Origin: WHSW01 sp963742205
GTDB lineage: Bacteria; Actinomycetota; Thermoleophilia; Solirubrobacterales; 70-9
Length of the DNA stretch: 64,000 nt
Assembly: GCA_963742205.1 (NCBI GenBank)
Contig: CAVUKZ010000009.1
Coordinates: 496,001-560,000 of the forward strand
Direction of reading: 5' to 3'
Position numbers and translations under genes: made by a program. Below are positions 41,453 to 50,575 of this stretch, one piece after another (the first letter of the stretch is position 1; every line of letters starts with the position of its first letter). Under the pieces are notes generated by a model. It made no database searches and was not told the origin of the DNA. It was given only the letters and a program-made list of their open reading frames with translations.

Positions 41453-43930
41453 TCAGCTCAGCGGCTCGAGCTCGGTCTCGGTCGGCGGCCGGTCCGATCC
41501 GCCCTCGTCCGCCGCGGCGACGATCTCGCCACCGAGGTTGTCGAGCAGCCGGGGCAGCTCCGACGCGGAGACCAGAACCTGGCGCGGCTTCGAGCCCTCA
41601 TAGCCGGAGATGATCCCCCGCCGCTCGAGCATGTCGATCAGCCGCCCCGCCCGCGTGTAGCCGACGCGCAGTCGCCGCTGGATCATCGATACCGATGCGG
41701 TCTCGGACTCGACCACCACCCGCGCCGCCTCCGCCAGCAGGTCGTCCTGGTCCGGCGAGAGCTCGCCCTCGGCGCCCGCCTCGAGCTCCGGCTCCTTGGC
41801 CTCCAGCAGCTCCTCGTCGAACTCGGGCTCGCCCTGCTTCGCCCAGAAGTTGCAGACCTTGGCGATCTCCTCCTCGGTGACGAAGGCGCCCTGGATCCGG
41901 TTCATCTTCGACGTCCCAACCGGGCGGAAGAGCATGTCGCCCTGGCCGAGCAGCGTTTCGGCGCCGCCCCCGTCGAGGATCACCCGCGAGTCGACCTGCG
42001 AGGCGACCGCGAAGGCGATCCGGGAGGGGATGTTGACCTTGATCGTCCCCGTGATCACGTCGGTGGAAGGCCGCTGAGTAGCCAGGACCAGGTGGATGCC
42101 GATCGCGCGCGCCTTCTGCGCCAGGCGGATGATCGAGTCCTCGACCTCGGCCGGGGCGACCATCATCAGGTCGGCCAGCTCGTCGATGACGCAGAGGATG
42201 TGCGGCAGCGGCGGCTCGCCCGCCTTCTTGCGGGCCCGGTTGAGCTCGACCAGGTTCCGCGCCCGCGCCTCGCTCATCACGGCGTAGCGGCTCTCCATCT
42301 CCCCGATCAGGTTGGCGAGCACGTTCGCCGCCAGACGCGGGTTGGTGACCACCGGGGTGAGCAGATGCGGGACCCGCTCGTAGTGGTTGAGCTCGACCCG
42401 CTTGGGGTCGACGAGCACCAGCCGCGCCTCGTTCGGCGACGCGTGCATGAGGATCGAGGTCAGGATCGCGTTGATGCATCCCGACTTCCCCGAGCCGGTC
42501 GTGCCGGCGACGAGGATGTGCGGCATCAGCGCCAGGTCGGCGCTCACCGCTTCCCCGGAAACGTCCTTGCCGAGCCAGCAGAGCAGCGGCGAGGAGCCCT
42601 TCGGCGGCTCGCCGTAGATGTCGCCGAGGCGGACCAGGCGCCGGCGCTGGTTCGGCACCTCGACCCCGACCGCCTTCTTCCCCGGGATCGGCGCGAGGAT
42701 GCGGATGTCCGTCGAGGCCAGGGCGTAGGCGAGGTCGTCGCGCAACTGGGCGACCTTGGAGACCTTCGTGCCCGGGGCGAGCTGAAGCTCGTAGCGGCTC
42801 ACGTGCGGGCCGCTGACCGTGCCCAGCAACCGCGCCTCGACCCCGAAGTGGCGCAGCGACTCGAGCAGCGCCGAGGCGGTCGCCTCGCGGTCGCGCATGT
42901 CGGGGCCCGGGTCGGCGCGACCGCGGTCGAGCGCCTTCACCGGCGGCAGCTTGTAGGCGACCTCCTCGGACTCCGTGACGCCGTCGCGCGAGCGCCGCCG
43001 CCCCATCGGCGTGGTCGCCGGCTCGGGCACCTCGGGCTTCTCCTCGACGGGCACGGCCGGCTCACTGGCGGGTGTGGCCACGGCGTCGTCGGGGTCCCAG
43101 TCCGCCTTGTCGCCCTCGTGGACCGCGATCGTGTCGTCCTCGTCGTTGTCGAGCTCGGCCGCCAAGCGCTCGGTCTCGAACGTCTCCGTGTCGCGCTCGC
43201 GGCTGATCGTGATCGCGGCATCGGGCGCCGCCTCCCACGGATCGGGGGCCGGCGCGCGCTGCGCCCGGACCGTGCGCGCGACATCGCGCGTACCGGTGCC
43301 GGCCTTGCGCAGCGCTCGTCCAGTTCGCCCGAGGGCGGTCGTCACCGTGGTGCCGGTGAGCAGCAGGACGCCGGAGACGAGCATCAGCAGGACCAGGATG
43401 TGCGCCCCGAGGCGCTGGAAGAGGGTCGTGGAGGCCCAGTAGAGGCCCTCGCCGACGGCGCCGCCATGAGCGATCATGAACTTCTGCTCGAAGTAGTCGT
43501 GGCGGACCGGGTGGTCGGGGCCGGCGCCGGCCGTCTGAGCGGCGTAGGCGAGCAGCAGCGCGGCCAACACCAGGATCGCCCCGGCGTTCAGCGCCGAGGG
43601 CGTCTGGATCAACGGGCGCGCGATCAGCGAGCCGCCCCAGGCGGCGAGCGCGATCGGAACCACGTAGGAGACTCGTCCGAACGCGTTCTCGAGGCCGTCG
43701 GCCAGCCATCCGCCGACCCGGCCGCCGTCCCAGCCCAGATAGAGGACGAAGGCGAGGTAGAACGCGGCGGCGATCAGGGCCAGGCCGATGACGTCGAGAT
43801 GCCGCTGGGCGAGCCCGTCGACGAACTCGCGCGGCTCGCGCCTCGGCGGACGCTTTCGCTGCGGCGGGCGACGAGCGGCCGGCGCCTTCGTGCGCCGCTT
43901 CTGGGTCGGCTTCTTGCGGGTGAGGATCAT
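41453..43930 (-). CDS. ftsK: DNA translocase FtsK/SpoIIIE
   Basis: An 825-residue translocase: a basic N-terminus, four membrane helices in the first ~220 residues, an acidic/Pro-rich linker (about 230–330), the alpha/beta motor with Walker A AGTTGSGKSGCINAIL (about 475–490) and Walker B ILCVIDELADLMMV, and a C-terminal winged-helix gamma domain (SVSMIQRRLRVGYTRAGRLI) that reads polar DNA signals. It pumps chromosome ends through the closing septum. Start at the ATG at 43930, divergent from the response-regulator gene. Confidence 0.96.
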   Translation of the reverse strand: MILTRKKPTQKRRTKAPAARRPPQRKRPPRREPREFVDGLAQRHLDVIGLALIAAAFYLAFVLYLGWDGGRVGGWLADGLENAFGRVSYVVPIALAAWGGSLIARPLIQTPSALNAGAILVLAALLLAYAAQTAGAGPDHPVRHDYFEQKFMIAHGGAVGEGLYWASTTLFQRLGAHILVLLMLVSGVLLLTGTTVTTALGRTGRALRKAGTGTRDVARTVRAQRAPAPDPWEAAPDAAITISRERDTETFETERLAAELDNDEDDTIAVHEGDKADWDPDDAVATPASEPAVPVEEKPEVPEPATTPMGRRRSRDGVTESEEVAYKLPPVKALDRGRADPGPDMRDREATASALLESLRHFGVEARLLGTVSGPHVSRYELQLAPGTKVSKVAQLRDDLAYALASTDIRILAPIPGKKAVGVEVPNQRRRLVRLGDIYGEPPKGSSPLLCWLGKDVSGEAVSADLALMPHILVAGTTGSGKSGCINAILTSILMHASPNEARLVLVDPKRVELNHYERVPHLLTPVVTNPRLAANVLANLIGEMESRYAVMSEARARNLVELNRARKKAGEPPLPHILCVIDELADLMMVAPAEVEDSIIRLAQKARAIGIHLVLATQRPSTDVITGTIKVNIPSRIAFAVASQVDSRVILDGGGAETLLGQGDMLFRPVGTSKMNRIQGAFVTEEEIAKVCNFWAKQGEPEFDEELLEAKEPELEAGAEGELSPDQDDLLAEAARVVVESETASVSMIQRRLRVGYTRAGRLIDMLERRGIISGYEGSKPRQVLVSASELPRLLDNLGGEIVAAADEGGSDRPPTETELEPLS

Positions 43931-44002
43931 CTCAGGACAAAGCGCGCGGACGCCCGCTCCGTGCCTGAACCTTCGACGGTGACGGGTGGACCCCTGCGAG
44001 CG

Positions 44003-44020
44003 GGTAAATCGGCGGTAAAT
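44003..44020 (+). promoter_or_regulatory. Tandem GGTAAAT repeats, likely OmpR-type operator
   Basis: GGTAAAT at 44003–44009 and again at 44014–44020, exactly 11 bp apart (one helical turn), in the 131-nt gap upstream of an OmpR-family regulator. Direct repeats at 11 bp are the usual binding geometry for PhoB/OmpR dimers, so autoregulation is plausible. Confidence 0.45.
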
Positions 44021-44047
44021 ATCCGTGCCCAGGCGGGATTTCGGCTC

Positions 44048-44053
44048 TACCCT
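44048..44053 (+). promoter_or_regulatory. -10-like element of the two-component operon
   Basis: TACCCT lies 8 nt before the ATG at 44062 and 28 nt after the tandem GGTAAAT repeats, the position expected for an activator-dependent promoter. Confidence 0.4.
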
Positions 44054-44061
44054 CTTGCTTG

Positions 44062-44772
44062 ATGCTCGAGAGCGAGAATCAGCCGGGTCGTGTGCTCGTC
44101 GTCGAGGACGACGACGCGATCACCGACGTGCTCCGCCGCACCCTCCGCCAGGAGGGCCACGAGGTGCGCGCCTCGGCCGACGGCGTCGAGGCGCTCCGCG
44201 CCGCCGAGGAGTTCGTTCCGGACCTGGTGATCCTCGATCTCGGCCTGCCCGGCCTCGACGGGGTCGAGGTCTGTCGCCGCCTGCGGGCGGAGTCCGACGT
44301 GCCGATCCTGATCCTGACCGCCCGCAGCGACCTCGACGATCGGGTCGTCGGGCTCGACTCGGGGGCCGACGACTACCTCGTGAAGCCCTTCGAGCGCCAG
44401 GAGCTGCTCGCCCGCATGCGCGCCCTGATGCGCCGCCGCCCGCCACGCGGCAGCGCCGCCCTGGTCGTGGGCGACCTGCGCCTCAACCCGGATACGCGCG
44501 AGGTGACCAGGGGCGAGCGCGAGATCGAGCTCACCAATCGCGAGTTCGAACTGCTCGAGCACCTGATGCGCAACGAGCGCCTCGTCGTCTCGCGCGAGCG
44601 CCTGCTCGAGGAGGTCTGGGGATACGACCCCCTCGCGATGACCAACACGATCGACGTCTTCATCTCCAACCTGCGCCGCAAGCTCGAGGAGGGGGGCGAG
44701 CCGCGCGTGTTGCACACCAAGCGCGGCGCCGGCTACGTCCTCCGGGCGGCCGGGGGCGATGGCGCAACCTGA
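44062..44772 (+). CDS. OmpR/PhoB-family response regulator
   Basis: A 236-residue regulator. The receiver has acidic pocket VLVVEDDDAITDVL, phospho-Asp in LVILDLGLPGLDGVEVCRRL, and Lys in GADDYLVKPFERQEL. The C-terminal winged helix has LTNREFELLEHLMRNERLVV and TNTIDVFISNLRRKLEEGG. It binds DNA as a phosphorylated dimer. The coding region overlaps the kinase gene by 14 nt, so the pair is coupled. Target genes are unknown; its own promoter carries a candidate site. Confidence 0.92.
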   Translation: MLESENQPGRVLVVEDDDAITDVLRRTLRQEGHEVRASADGVEALRAAEEFVPDLVILDLGLPGLDGVEVCRRLRAESDVPILILTARSDLDDRVVGLDSGADDYLVKPFERQELLARMRALMRRRPPRGSAALVVGDLRLNPDTREVTRGEREIELTNREFELLEHLMRNERLVVSRERLLEEVWGYDPLAMTNTIDVFISNLRRKLEEGGEPRVLHTKRGAGYVLRAAGGDGAT

Positions 44773-46232
44773 GGCGGGGTCGGAGAAGCGGGCCCGCGTT
44801 CCGCTCCTCTCCCCCAGTCGCTGGCCCGTTCGCTGGCGCATCGCCGGCGTCTCCGCCGGGCTCACGCTGCTGATCCTGGTGGTCTTCGCGCTCGTCGTCG
44901 GGCGCCTGGCCACCGATCGGGTCAAGGACGACTTCCACCAGGAGCTCGAGAGCGCCGCGACCCAGCTCCGCAGCCAGTCAATTCCCCTCGACACCCAGGC
45001 GGGGCGCAACATCCTCCAGGCTCCTGCAGACGGGCGACGCGGTCGCGCGGGTGGTCAACGCGGCCGGTGACGTCTATGCGAACGCGGCCGGGCAGCCGAT
45101 GGAGACCGCGAACGCGCCCGATCTTGGCCCGCCGGATCTGAGCGGGATCCACTCGGTCGGCGACTTCGACGTCATCTCGCTCCGCCCGCTCTCGTTCTCG
45201 AACCCGGCCCCGGGCCAGTTCATCCAGTACGCACGCAAGCGCGACTCGCTCGAGGCCACCCTCAGCAAGCTGTGGCTGTTCCTCGCCGGCGGCGTGCTCG
45301 GCGGCACGATCCTCGCCGCCCTGGCGGGCCTGTGGGTCGCCAACCGCGCCATGCGCCCGATCTCATCGCTCACGGCAGCCGCCAGGGAGATCGCCGCCAC
45401 CCGTGACCCCTCCCTTCGCATCCCGATGCCCAAGAGCGACGACGAGGTCGCCGAGCTGGCGCGCACGCTGGAGCAGATGCTCCGCGAGCTCGACGCCTCG
45501 CGCTCCGAGACCGAGCAGATGATCCAGTCCCAGCGCGAGTTCGTCGCCGACGCCTCGCACGAGCTCCGCACCCCGCTGACGAGCATCCTCGCCAACCTCG
45601 AGCTGCTCGAGGCGAGCCTCGCCGAGCGCGGGGCCGACCCCGACGAGGAGGAGATCGTCGCCGGGGCCCTCGGCTCGTCGCGCCGCATGCGCCGCCTCGT
45701 CGGCGACCTGCTCCTGCTCGCGCGCGCCGACGCCGGGCGCGCCGGCGCGCGGCGCGCGTGCGACCTGCGTGAGATCGCGGCCGCCGCGGTCTCCGAGGTG
45801 CGGCCGGTGGCGGCCGGCCACGAGCTGGAGCTCGTGACCTCGGCCGCGGTGACCGTGGACGGCAACCCCGACGACCTGCACCGACTGGTGCTCAACCTGG
45901 TCGAGAACGGCGTCCACCACACGCCCGACGGGACGACCGTGACCGTCTCGGTGTCCAGCCGCGACGACGAGGCCGTGGTCGAGGTCACCGACGACGGGCC
46001 CGGCCTGCCGGACAAAGTCGGCGAGCAGATCTTCTCCCGCTTCGTGCGCGGCAACGGGCCGGCGGACCGCAACAGCGACTCCGGCACCGGGCTCGGGCTG
46101 GCGATCGTCAAGGCGGTCGCCGCGTCGCACGGCGGCCGGGTCGAGTCCGGAAGCTCCGCCTCGGGCGGTGCCCGGTTCACCGTCCTGCTGCCGCTCGCAG
46201 AGCCGGCTCCGGCGCTCTCGCCAATTATTTAG
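44759..46232 (+). CDS. Sensor histidine kinase (frame shift as read)
   Basis: Two membrane helices (about 28–50, and near 165–185 including LFLAGGVLGGTILAALAGLW) flank a ~110-residue sensor. HAMP, HisKA with FVADASHELRTPLTSILANL and HATPase_c (NLVENGVHHT, VTDDGPGLPD, GTGLGLAIVKAV) follow. One extra base near 45020 breaks the sensor domain; removing it joins RNILQ to LLQTGDAVARVVNAAGD and gives 490 aa. Cognate kinase of the overlapping OmpR-type regulator; resembles PhoR/MprB-type envelope sensors. Confidence 0.88.
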
Positions 46233-46349
46233 CGCCCCTTTACAACGTCCCCATACGTTGCGCATTGGACGAGACACCGCCCGGCGAGGCTACCCCCGAC
46301 AGTGCCTCGTCGGGCATCCAATTGGCCCAGTTCTGAGTCTGAGCCAATC
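46233..46349 (+). other. Structured intergenic stretch before the terminator
   Basis: After the kinase stop the sequence contains several potential stems: CGAGGC/GCCTCG and CCCGAC/GTCGGG around 46283–46315, and ATTGGC-CAG/CTG-GCCAAT at 46321–46347. The strong terminator follows directly. It may be a long structured 3' UTR or a small RNA; no open reading frame is convincing. Confidence 0.3.
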
Positions 46350-46396
46350 GGCCCGCCGGGGATCCCCCTCCCTGACCCCGGCGGGCCAAATTTTTT
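46350..46396 (+). terminator. Strong Rho-independent terminator
   Basis: A perfect 12-bp stem GGCCCGCCGGGG (46350–46361) and CCCCGGCGGGCC (46376–46387) with a 14-nt loop, followed by AAATTTTTT. It ends the two-component operon on the plus strand and is the clearest intrinsic terminator in the window. Confidence 0.9.
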
Positions 46397-46437
46397 CCTG
46401 AAACGCCCGCTAGACGCGGCCGTTCACGGCGCCGGGG

Positions 46438-47931
46438 TCAGCAGCCGGACGCCTTGCAGAACCGCTTCTCGACCATCGCCGACTCGATCGCGGCGGCGTG
46501 CGCGCCGGCGTAGAGCAGGTTGTCCGCGGCGATCAGGGCCCGCGCGCCGTCGGCGAAGTTCGACTTCCGTGTGAGCATGAAGTTGGACTCCAGCGCCACC
46601 CGGTCCATGACCGAGCGGCCCTGGGGGTCGTTGCCCAGCGCGATCCGCAGGCCGAACAGGGTCGACGACCAGACCTCGCCGACGCAGTGAATCTCCTTCT
46701 GGCACCTGCGCTCGGCCTTCTCGACGTTGTAGGTGCGGTTCGCGAGCCGGCCGCAGGTGCCCGTGGGTGAGTAGGCGATCCCGTCCCAGTCGAAGATGCA
46801 GGTGTCGAACGGGCTCCCGCCGGTGGTGAGGGCCGACATCATCGCGGCGACGTAGTCGCCGAAGCCCTCGCCCATCGTCGCTCCCTCGCGCTTCTGCAGC
46901 GAGCCGGGCGACGCCTGGTCCTGGAGCGAGTGGCCGTACTCGTGGACGATCACGTCGGCGTCCTCGCCGTCGTCGACGCCGCCGGTGCCGAGCACCAGTT
47001 CGTGCGTCTGGGACGAGTAGAACGAGTTGTCGTCCGTGATCGCGTCGGCCAGCACCTTCTGCGGCTTGCGGCGCAGCGGCTTCGAGAGCCCCAGCGCGTC
47101 CGCGTACGCCCGGGTGCGGTCGATGTGGAAGTACGCCATCAGCGCCTCGAAGCGGCTGTTCGAGCGCGTGATGTTGGTGAAGTCGAGCGCCTTGTCGCAG
47201 ACCTTGTGCCCCTTCTCGCCGATCCGGGCGTCGACGTAGGTGCCGGAGAGGCAGCCCTTGCCGCTCGTGATCCGCGGCAGCTGGAGGGTGAGCCGAAGCG
47301 AGGTGAGCAGCGGCGAGTCCTTGTCCTTGCGATCGCGCAGGCCCGAGTAGCCGCCCTGCTCGACCACGGGGTTCGGGTCATAGATCGCGGCGGTTCCCGT
47401 GGCGTGGCGGAGGACGTCGCGCGAACGCAGCTTCTCGCCGGTGCGGCCGTCGATCGTCACCACGAAGTCGGCCAGCGGGGCCGCGGACGGCAGCGAGACC
47501 TGCCAAGCGAGCGTGTCGGTCGCGGGGTCGATCCCGAGCTTCGCCTTGGCCGGGCCGCGGAGGCGCTCGGCGCCGGTAGCGGTCTCGGCGGCATCGATCG
47601 CCCGCTCGCGGGAGATCGCCTCGCCGGCGTCGTGGCGGGTGATCCCGGTTGCGGTGGAGTCGGCGACCACCATCGGCCGCTCGCCGCTGGGGGCGGCCAC
47701 GACCGTCTCGGCGCCGAGGACCGGAAGGCCGCCGACGCGCTGGTCGTAGTGCTGCACGAGCCCGCCGCCGGGAACCGTGACCACCGTCGGGCGCCCGAGC
47801 TCGGAGAGCGGCGCATCGGCGCGCGCCGCGACGCTGACGAGCGGGTCGGCGGCGGCGCTCTGCGCTCCGATCGTGAGCACGGCGGCAATCGCGATCGCCA
47901 CGCCGGCGGGTGTACGGAATCTCCCTGGCAT
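46438..47931 (-). CDS. Secreted M4/M36-type zinc metalloprotease (fungalysin/thermolysin-like)
   Basis: A 497-residue protein with a signal peptide (RTPAGVAIAIAAVLTIGAQS, cleaved near AAA), a propeptide region (about 30–170), and a peptidase domain with zinc site DVIVHEYGHSLQDQ (HExxH) and downstream Glu in ATMGEGFGDYVAAMM. The C-terminal cysteines (RFCKASGC) may form a disulfide. Start at the ATG at 47931; TACGAT lies 6 nt upstream. Probably an extracellular protease for protein degradation. Confidence 0.85.
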   Translation of the reverse strand: MPGRFRTPAGVAIAIAAVLTIGAQSAAADPLVSVAARADAPLSELGRPTVVTVPGGGLVQHYDQRVGGLPVLGAETVVAAPSGERPMVVADSTATGITRHDAGEAISRERAIDAAETATGAERLRGPAKAKLGIDPATDTLAWQVSLPSAAPLADFVVTIDGRTGEKLRSRDVLRHATGTAAIYDPNPVVEQGGYSGLRDRKDKDSPLLTSLRLTLQLPRITSGKGCLSGTYVDARIGEKGHKVCDKALDFTNITRSNSRFEALMAYFHIDRTRAYADALGLSKPLRRKPQKVLADAITDDNSFYSSQTHELVLGTGGVDDGEDADVIVHEYGHSLQDQASPGSLQKREGATMGEGFGDYVAAMMSALTTGGSPFDTCIFDWDGIAYSPTGTCGRLANRTYNVEKAERRCQKEIHCVGEVWSSTLFGLRIALGNDPQGRSVMDRVALESNFMLTRKSNFADGARALIAADNLLYAGAHAAAIESAMVEKRFCKASGC

Positions 47932-47937
47932 CAGGAG

Positions 47938-47943
47938 ATCGTA
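47938..47943 (-). promoter_or_regulatory. -10-like element of the metalloprotease gene
   Basis: TACGAT on the minus strand, 6 nt before the ATG at 47931, no Shine-Dalgarno: a leaderless-type start. Confidence 0.45.
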
Positions 47944-47986
47944 ACCGCGCGCGAACCTCACAGTTTCGGTCGAACGGTGTGGGTCG

Positions 47987-49655
47987 CTAGACCTCGACGA
48001 CGACCGGCAGGATCATCGGTCGCCGCTTGAGGCGCTCGTAGACGAACTTTGCGAGGTCGTCATGGAGGTCCTCCTGAACGAGCACGGGCTCGGTCACGCC
48101 CTCTTCCGAGGCCACCTCGAGCGAGCGCTCGACCACGTCGCGGAGCTCGCCGAGCAGCTCGACGCTCGCGTCGTCGAGGAAGGGGACGCCCCGGAAGATG
48201 AGCTCCGGCTCGGCGACCGAGGTCCCGTCCTCACCCGACACCGTGACGACGACGATGAACACGCCGTCGGCCGACAGGGTGCGCCGGTCGCGCAACGCGA
48301 CGTCGTCGGGGTCTCCGATGTCCACCCCGTCGACGAAGATCATCCCGGCGTTCGTGCGCTCGCGCAGCTGGGCGCCGCCGCGGTCGATCTCGAGCGCGAC
48401 CCCGTTGCGCCCGCGGAAGATCCGATCCGGGTCGACCCCGACGGCCTCGGCGAGGTCCGCGTGCAGGCGCAGCCGGCGGTGGTCGCCGTGCGCGGGCAGC
48501 ACGTAGCGCGGCTTGGTGAGATTGAGCATCAGCTTCAGCTCCTCCTGCCAGCCGTGGCCCGAGGCGTGGATCGGGGCGTCGGCGGCGGTCACCACCTCGG
48601 CGCCGATCTCGAAGATCCGGTCGATCGTCTCGTTCACCGATCGCTCGTTGCCGGGAATCGGCGTCGCCGAGAACACCACCGTGTCGCCGGAGTGCAGTTC
48701 GACGTCGCGATGGTCGTTGAAGGCCATTCGCCGGAGGGCCGACAGCGGCTCTCCCTGGCTCCCGGTCGAGATCGCGATCACCTTGTCGTCCGGGAAGTCC
48801 TCGATCTCCTTCGGCTGGATCAGCAGCCCGTCCGGGGCCTGGGCGATCCCGAGGTTGGAGGCGATGTTGAAGTTCTTGCGCATCGAGCGCCCCACCAGCG
48901 CCACCCGGCGGTCGAGCACCGCGGCCGCGTCGATCGCCTGCTGTACGCGGTGCACGTTGGACGCGAAGCAGGTGACGATGATCCGCCCCTCACAGCGGGA
49001 GAAGGTCTCGAGCAGGGCCGGGCCGACGGACGACTCCGACGGCGCCACGCCCGGACGGTCGGCGTTGGTGGAGTCACCGAACAGGCACAGGACGCCCTCG
49101 CGCCCCAGCTCGGCGAGCCGTGAGACGTCCGCCGCGACGCCGTCGACCGGCGTCTGATCGAACTTGTAGTCGCCGGTGGCGAGCACCGTCCCCAGCCCGG
49201 TCTCGATCGCGACCGCCCGCGAGTGCGGGATCGAGTGCGACATGTGGACGAGCTCGAGCACGAACGGGCCGGCGTCGACACGCTCACCGACCTCGAGCAC
49301 CTCCAGGGGGGCGTCGCGGATCCGGTGCTCCTCGAGCTTCGAGCGCACGAGGCCGATCGTCAGCGGCCCGCCGTAGATCACGGGCGGCAGGCCCGATCTC
49401 GCGCAGCACGTACGGCAGCGCTCCCACGTGGTCCTCGTGCCCGTGCGTGAGCACGATCGCCTCGATGTCGTCCGCGCGGTCACGCAGGTAGGAGAAATCG
49501 GGCAGTACAAGGTCGATCCCGAGCATCTCGGCGGTCGGGAACATGAGCCCGGTGTCGACGAGCACGATGCGGCCACCGTGTTCGACCACGGTCATGTTCT
49601 TGCCGATCTCCCCCAACCCCCCGAGCGGGAGCAGGCGCACGGACTCGTCGTTCAA
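47987..49655 (-). CDS. rnj: Ribonuclease J (frame shift as read)
   Basis: Metallo-beta-lactamase/beta-CASP RNase: LLPLGGLGEIGKNMTVVE, zinc site LTHGHEDHVGALPYVL, SHSIPHSRAVAIETGLGTVL, FGDSTNADRPG, and beta-CASP motifs ISTGSQGEPLSALRRMA and ASGHGWQEELKLML, with the C-terminal RNase J domain. Near 49391 an extra base splits REIG from LPPVIYGGPLTIGLVRSKL; corrected length is 555 aa, normal for RNase J. It has 5' exonuclease and endonuclease activity in mRNA and rRNA maturation. Starts at a TTG at 49655, 4 nt after the dapA stop. Likely an assembly indel. Confidence 0.93.
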
Positions 49656-49659
49656 GGGA

Positions 49660-50544
49660 CTACCGGGCCCCGCTCGCCGCGAGCAGGCCCTGGGCCTCGA
49701 GCGTCGCGCGGATCGTGTCGCGTTCCGTGGCGGAGGCCGGGACCATCGGCAATCGCACGTTGGCCCCGATCACGCCGAGCAGCTCGAGCGCCGTCTTCGC
49801 CGAGACGGCCGGCGGGGCCACGCTCATCACCTCGTAGAGCGGGGTGAGCTCTCGGTCGAGTTCCTCCACGCGCTCGCTCTCGCCGGCCAGCGCTGCGTCG
49901 TAGAGCGCTCGCAGCTTCGCGGGGGCGACGTTGGAGGCCACGAGGATCCCGCCCGCGCCGCCGAACGCGAGCGTGCGGGCGAAGACGGCGTCGTTGCCGG
50001 CGAGGATCGCCAGGCCGTCGATCGGCCCGAGCTCGTCGTTGTTGGCCTGCTTGACGCCGACGACGTTGTCGTGCGTCGCGGCGAGCTCCGCCAGCAGCTC
50101 CGGCGACAGGTTGATGACGCAGCGCGACGGGATGTTGTAGACGATCACCGGCGTGTCCCCCGCGGCCTCGGAGGCGGCGGCGAAGTGCGCCCGCAACCCG
50201 GCCTCGTTGGGCCGGTTGTAGTACGGCGTGACCACGAGCACGGCGTCGACGCCGAGCTCGTGCGCACGGCGCGTCAGCGCGGCGGTGTGGGCCGTGTCGT
50301 TGGACCCGGTGCCCGCGATCACGGTCGCCGAGTCGCCGACCTCGTCGATTGCGGCCTCGAAGAGGCGGACCTTCTCGTCGTCGGAGACCGTCGCCGACTC
50401 GCCGGTGGTGCCGGTGATGACGAGCCCGTGACAGCCCTCGTCGACGAGGTGACGGGCCAGGCGCCGCGTGGCGTCGTAGTCGACCGCGCCATCGTCGTCG
50501 AACGGGGTCACCATTGCGGTCAGCACGCCGCCGATCTCGCTCAT
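49660..50544 (-). CDS. dapA: 4-hydroxy-tetrahydrodipicolinate synthase
   Basis: A 294-residue TIM-barrel aldolase: VLTAMVTPFDDDGAVDYDAT, VITGTTGESATVSDDEK, catalytic Tyr in PVIVYNIPSRCVINLSPEL and Schiff-base Lys in NVVGVKQANND. It condenses pyruvate with aspartate semialdehyde, the first step of the lysine/DAP branch. ATG at 50544, with TAGATT 6 nt upstream. Followed closely by rnj, a conserved dapA–rnj order. Confidence 0.95.
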   Translation of the reverse strand: MSEIGGVLTAMVTPFDDDGAVDYDATRRLARHLVDEGCHGLVITGTTGESATVSDDEKVRLFEAAIDEVGDSATVIAGTGSNDTAHTAALTRRAHELGVDAVLVVTPYYNRPNEAGLRAHFAAASEAAGDTPVIVYNIPSRCVINLSPELLAELAATHDNVVGVKQANNDELGPIDGLAILAGNDAVFARTLAFGGAGGILVASNVAPAKLRALYDAALAGESERVEELDRELTPLYEVMSVAPPAVSAKTALELLGVIGANVRLPMVPASATERDTIRATLEAQGLLAASGAR

Positions 50545-50550
50545 GCGAGC

Positions 50551-50556
50551 AATCTA
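50551..50556 (-). promoter_or_regulatory. -10-like element of dapA–rnj
   Basis: TAGATT on the minus strand, 6 nt before the ATG at 50544. It lies in the 31-nt gap after the amidase, giving the pair its own leaderless promoter. Confidence 0.4.
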
Positions 50557-50575
50557 ACGCGTGCCAAGGAAGGTC

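Noticed and set aside
41315..44062. A 915-codon open frame on the plus strand opposite ftsK
   Set aside because: It is antisense to an unmistakable FtsK and is made of Arg/Asp/Gly/Val-rich low-complexity sequence, the usual artefact of high GC. Similar shadows lie opposite pnp (54293–56350) and ribF–truB (57781–59463).
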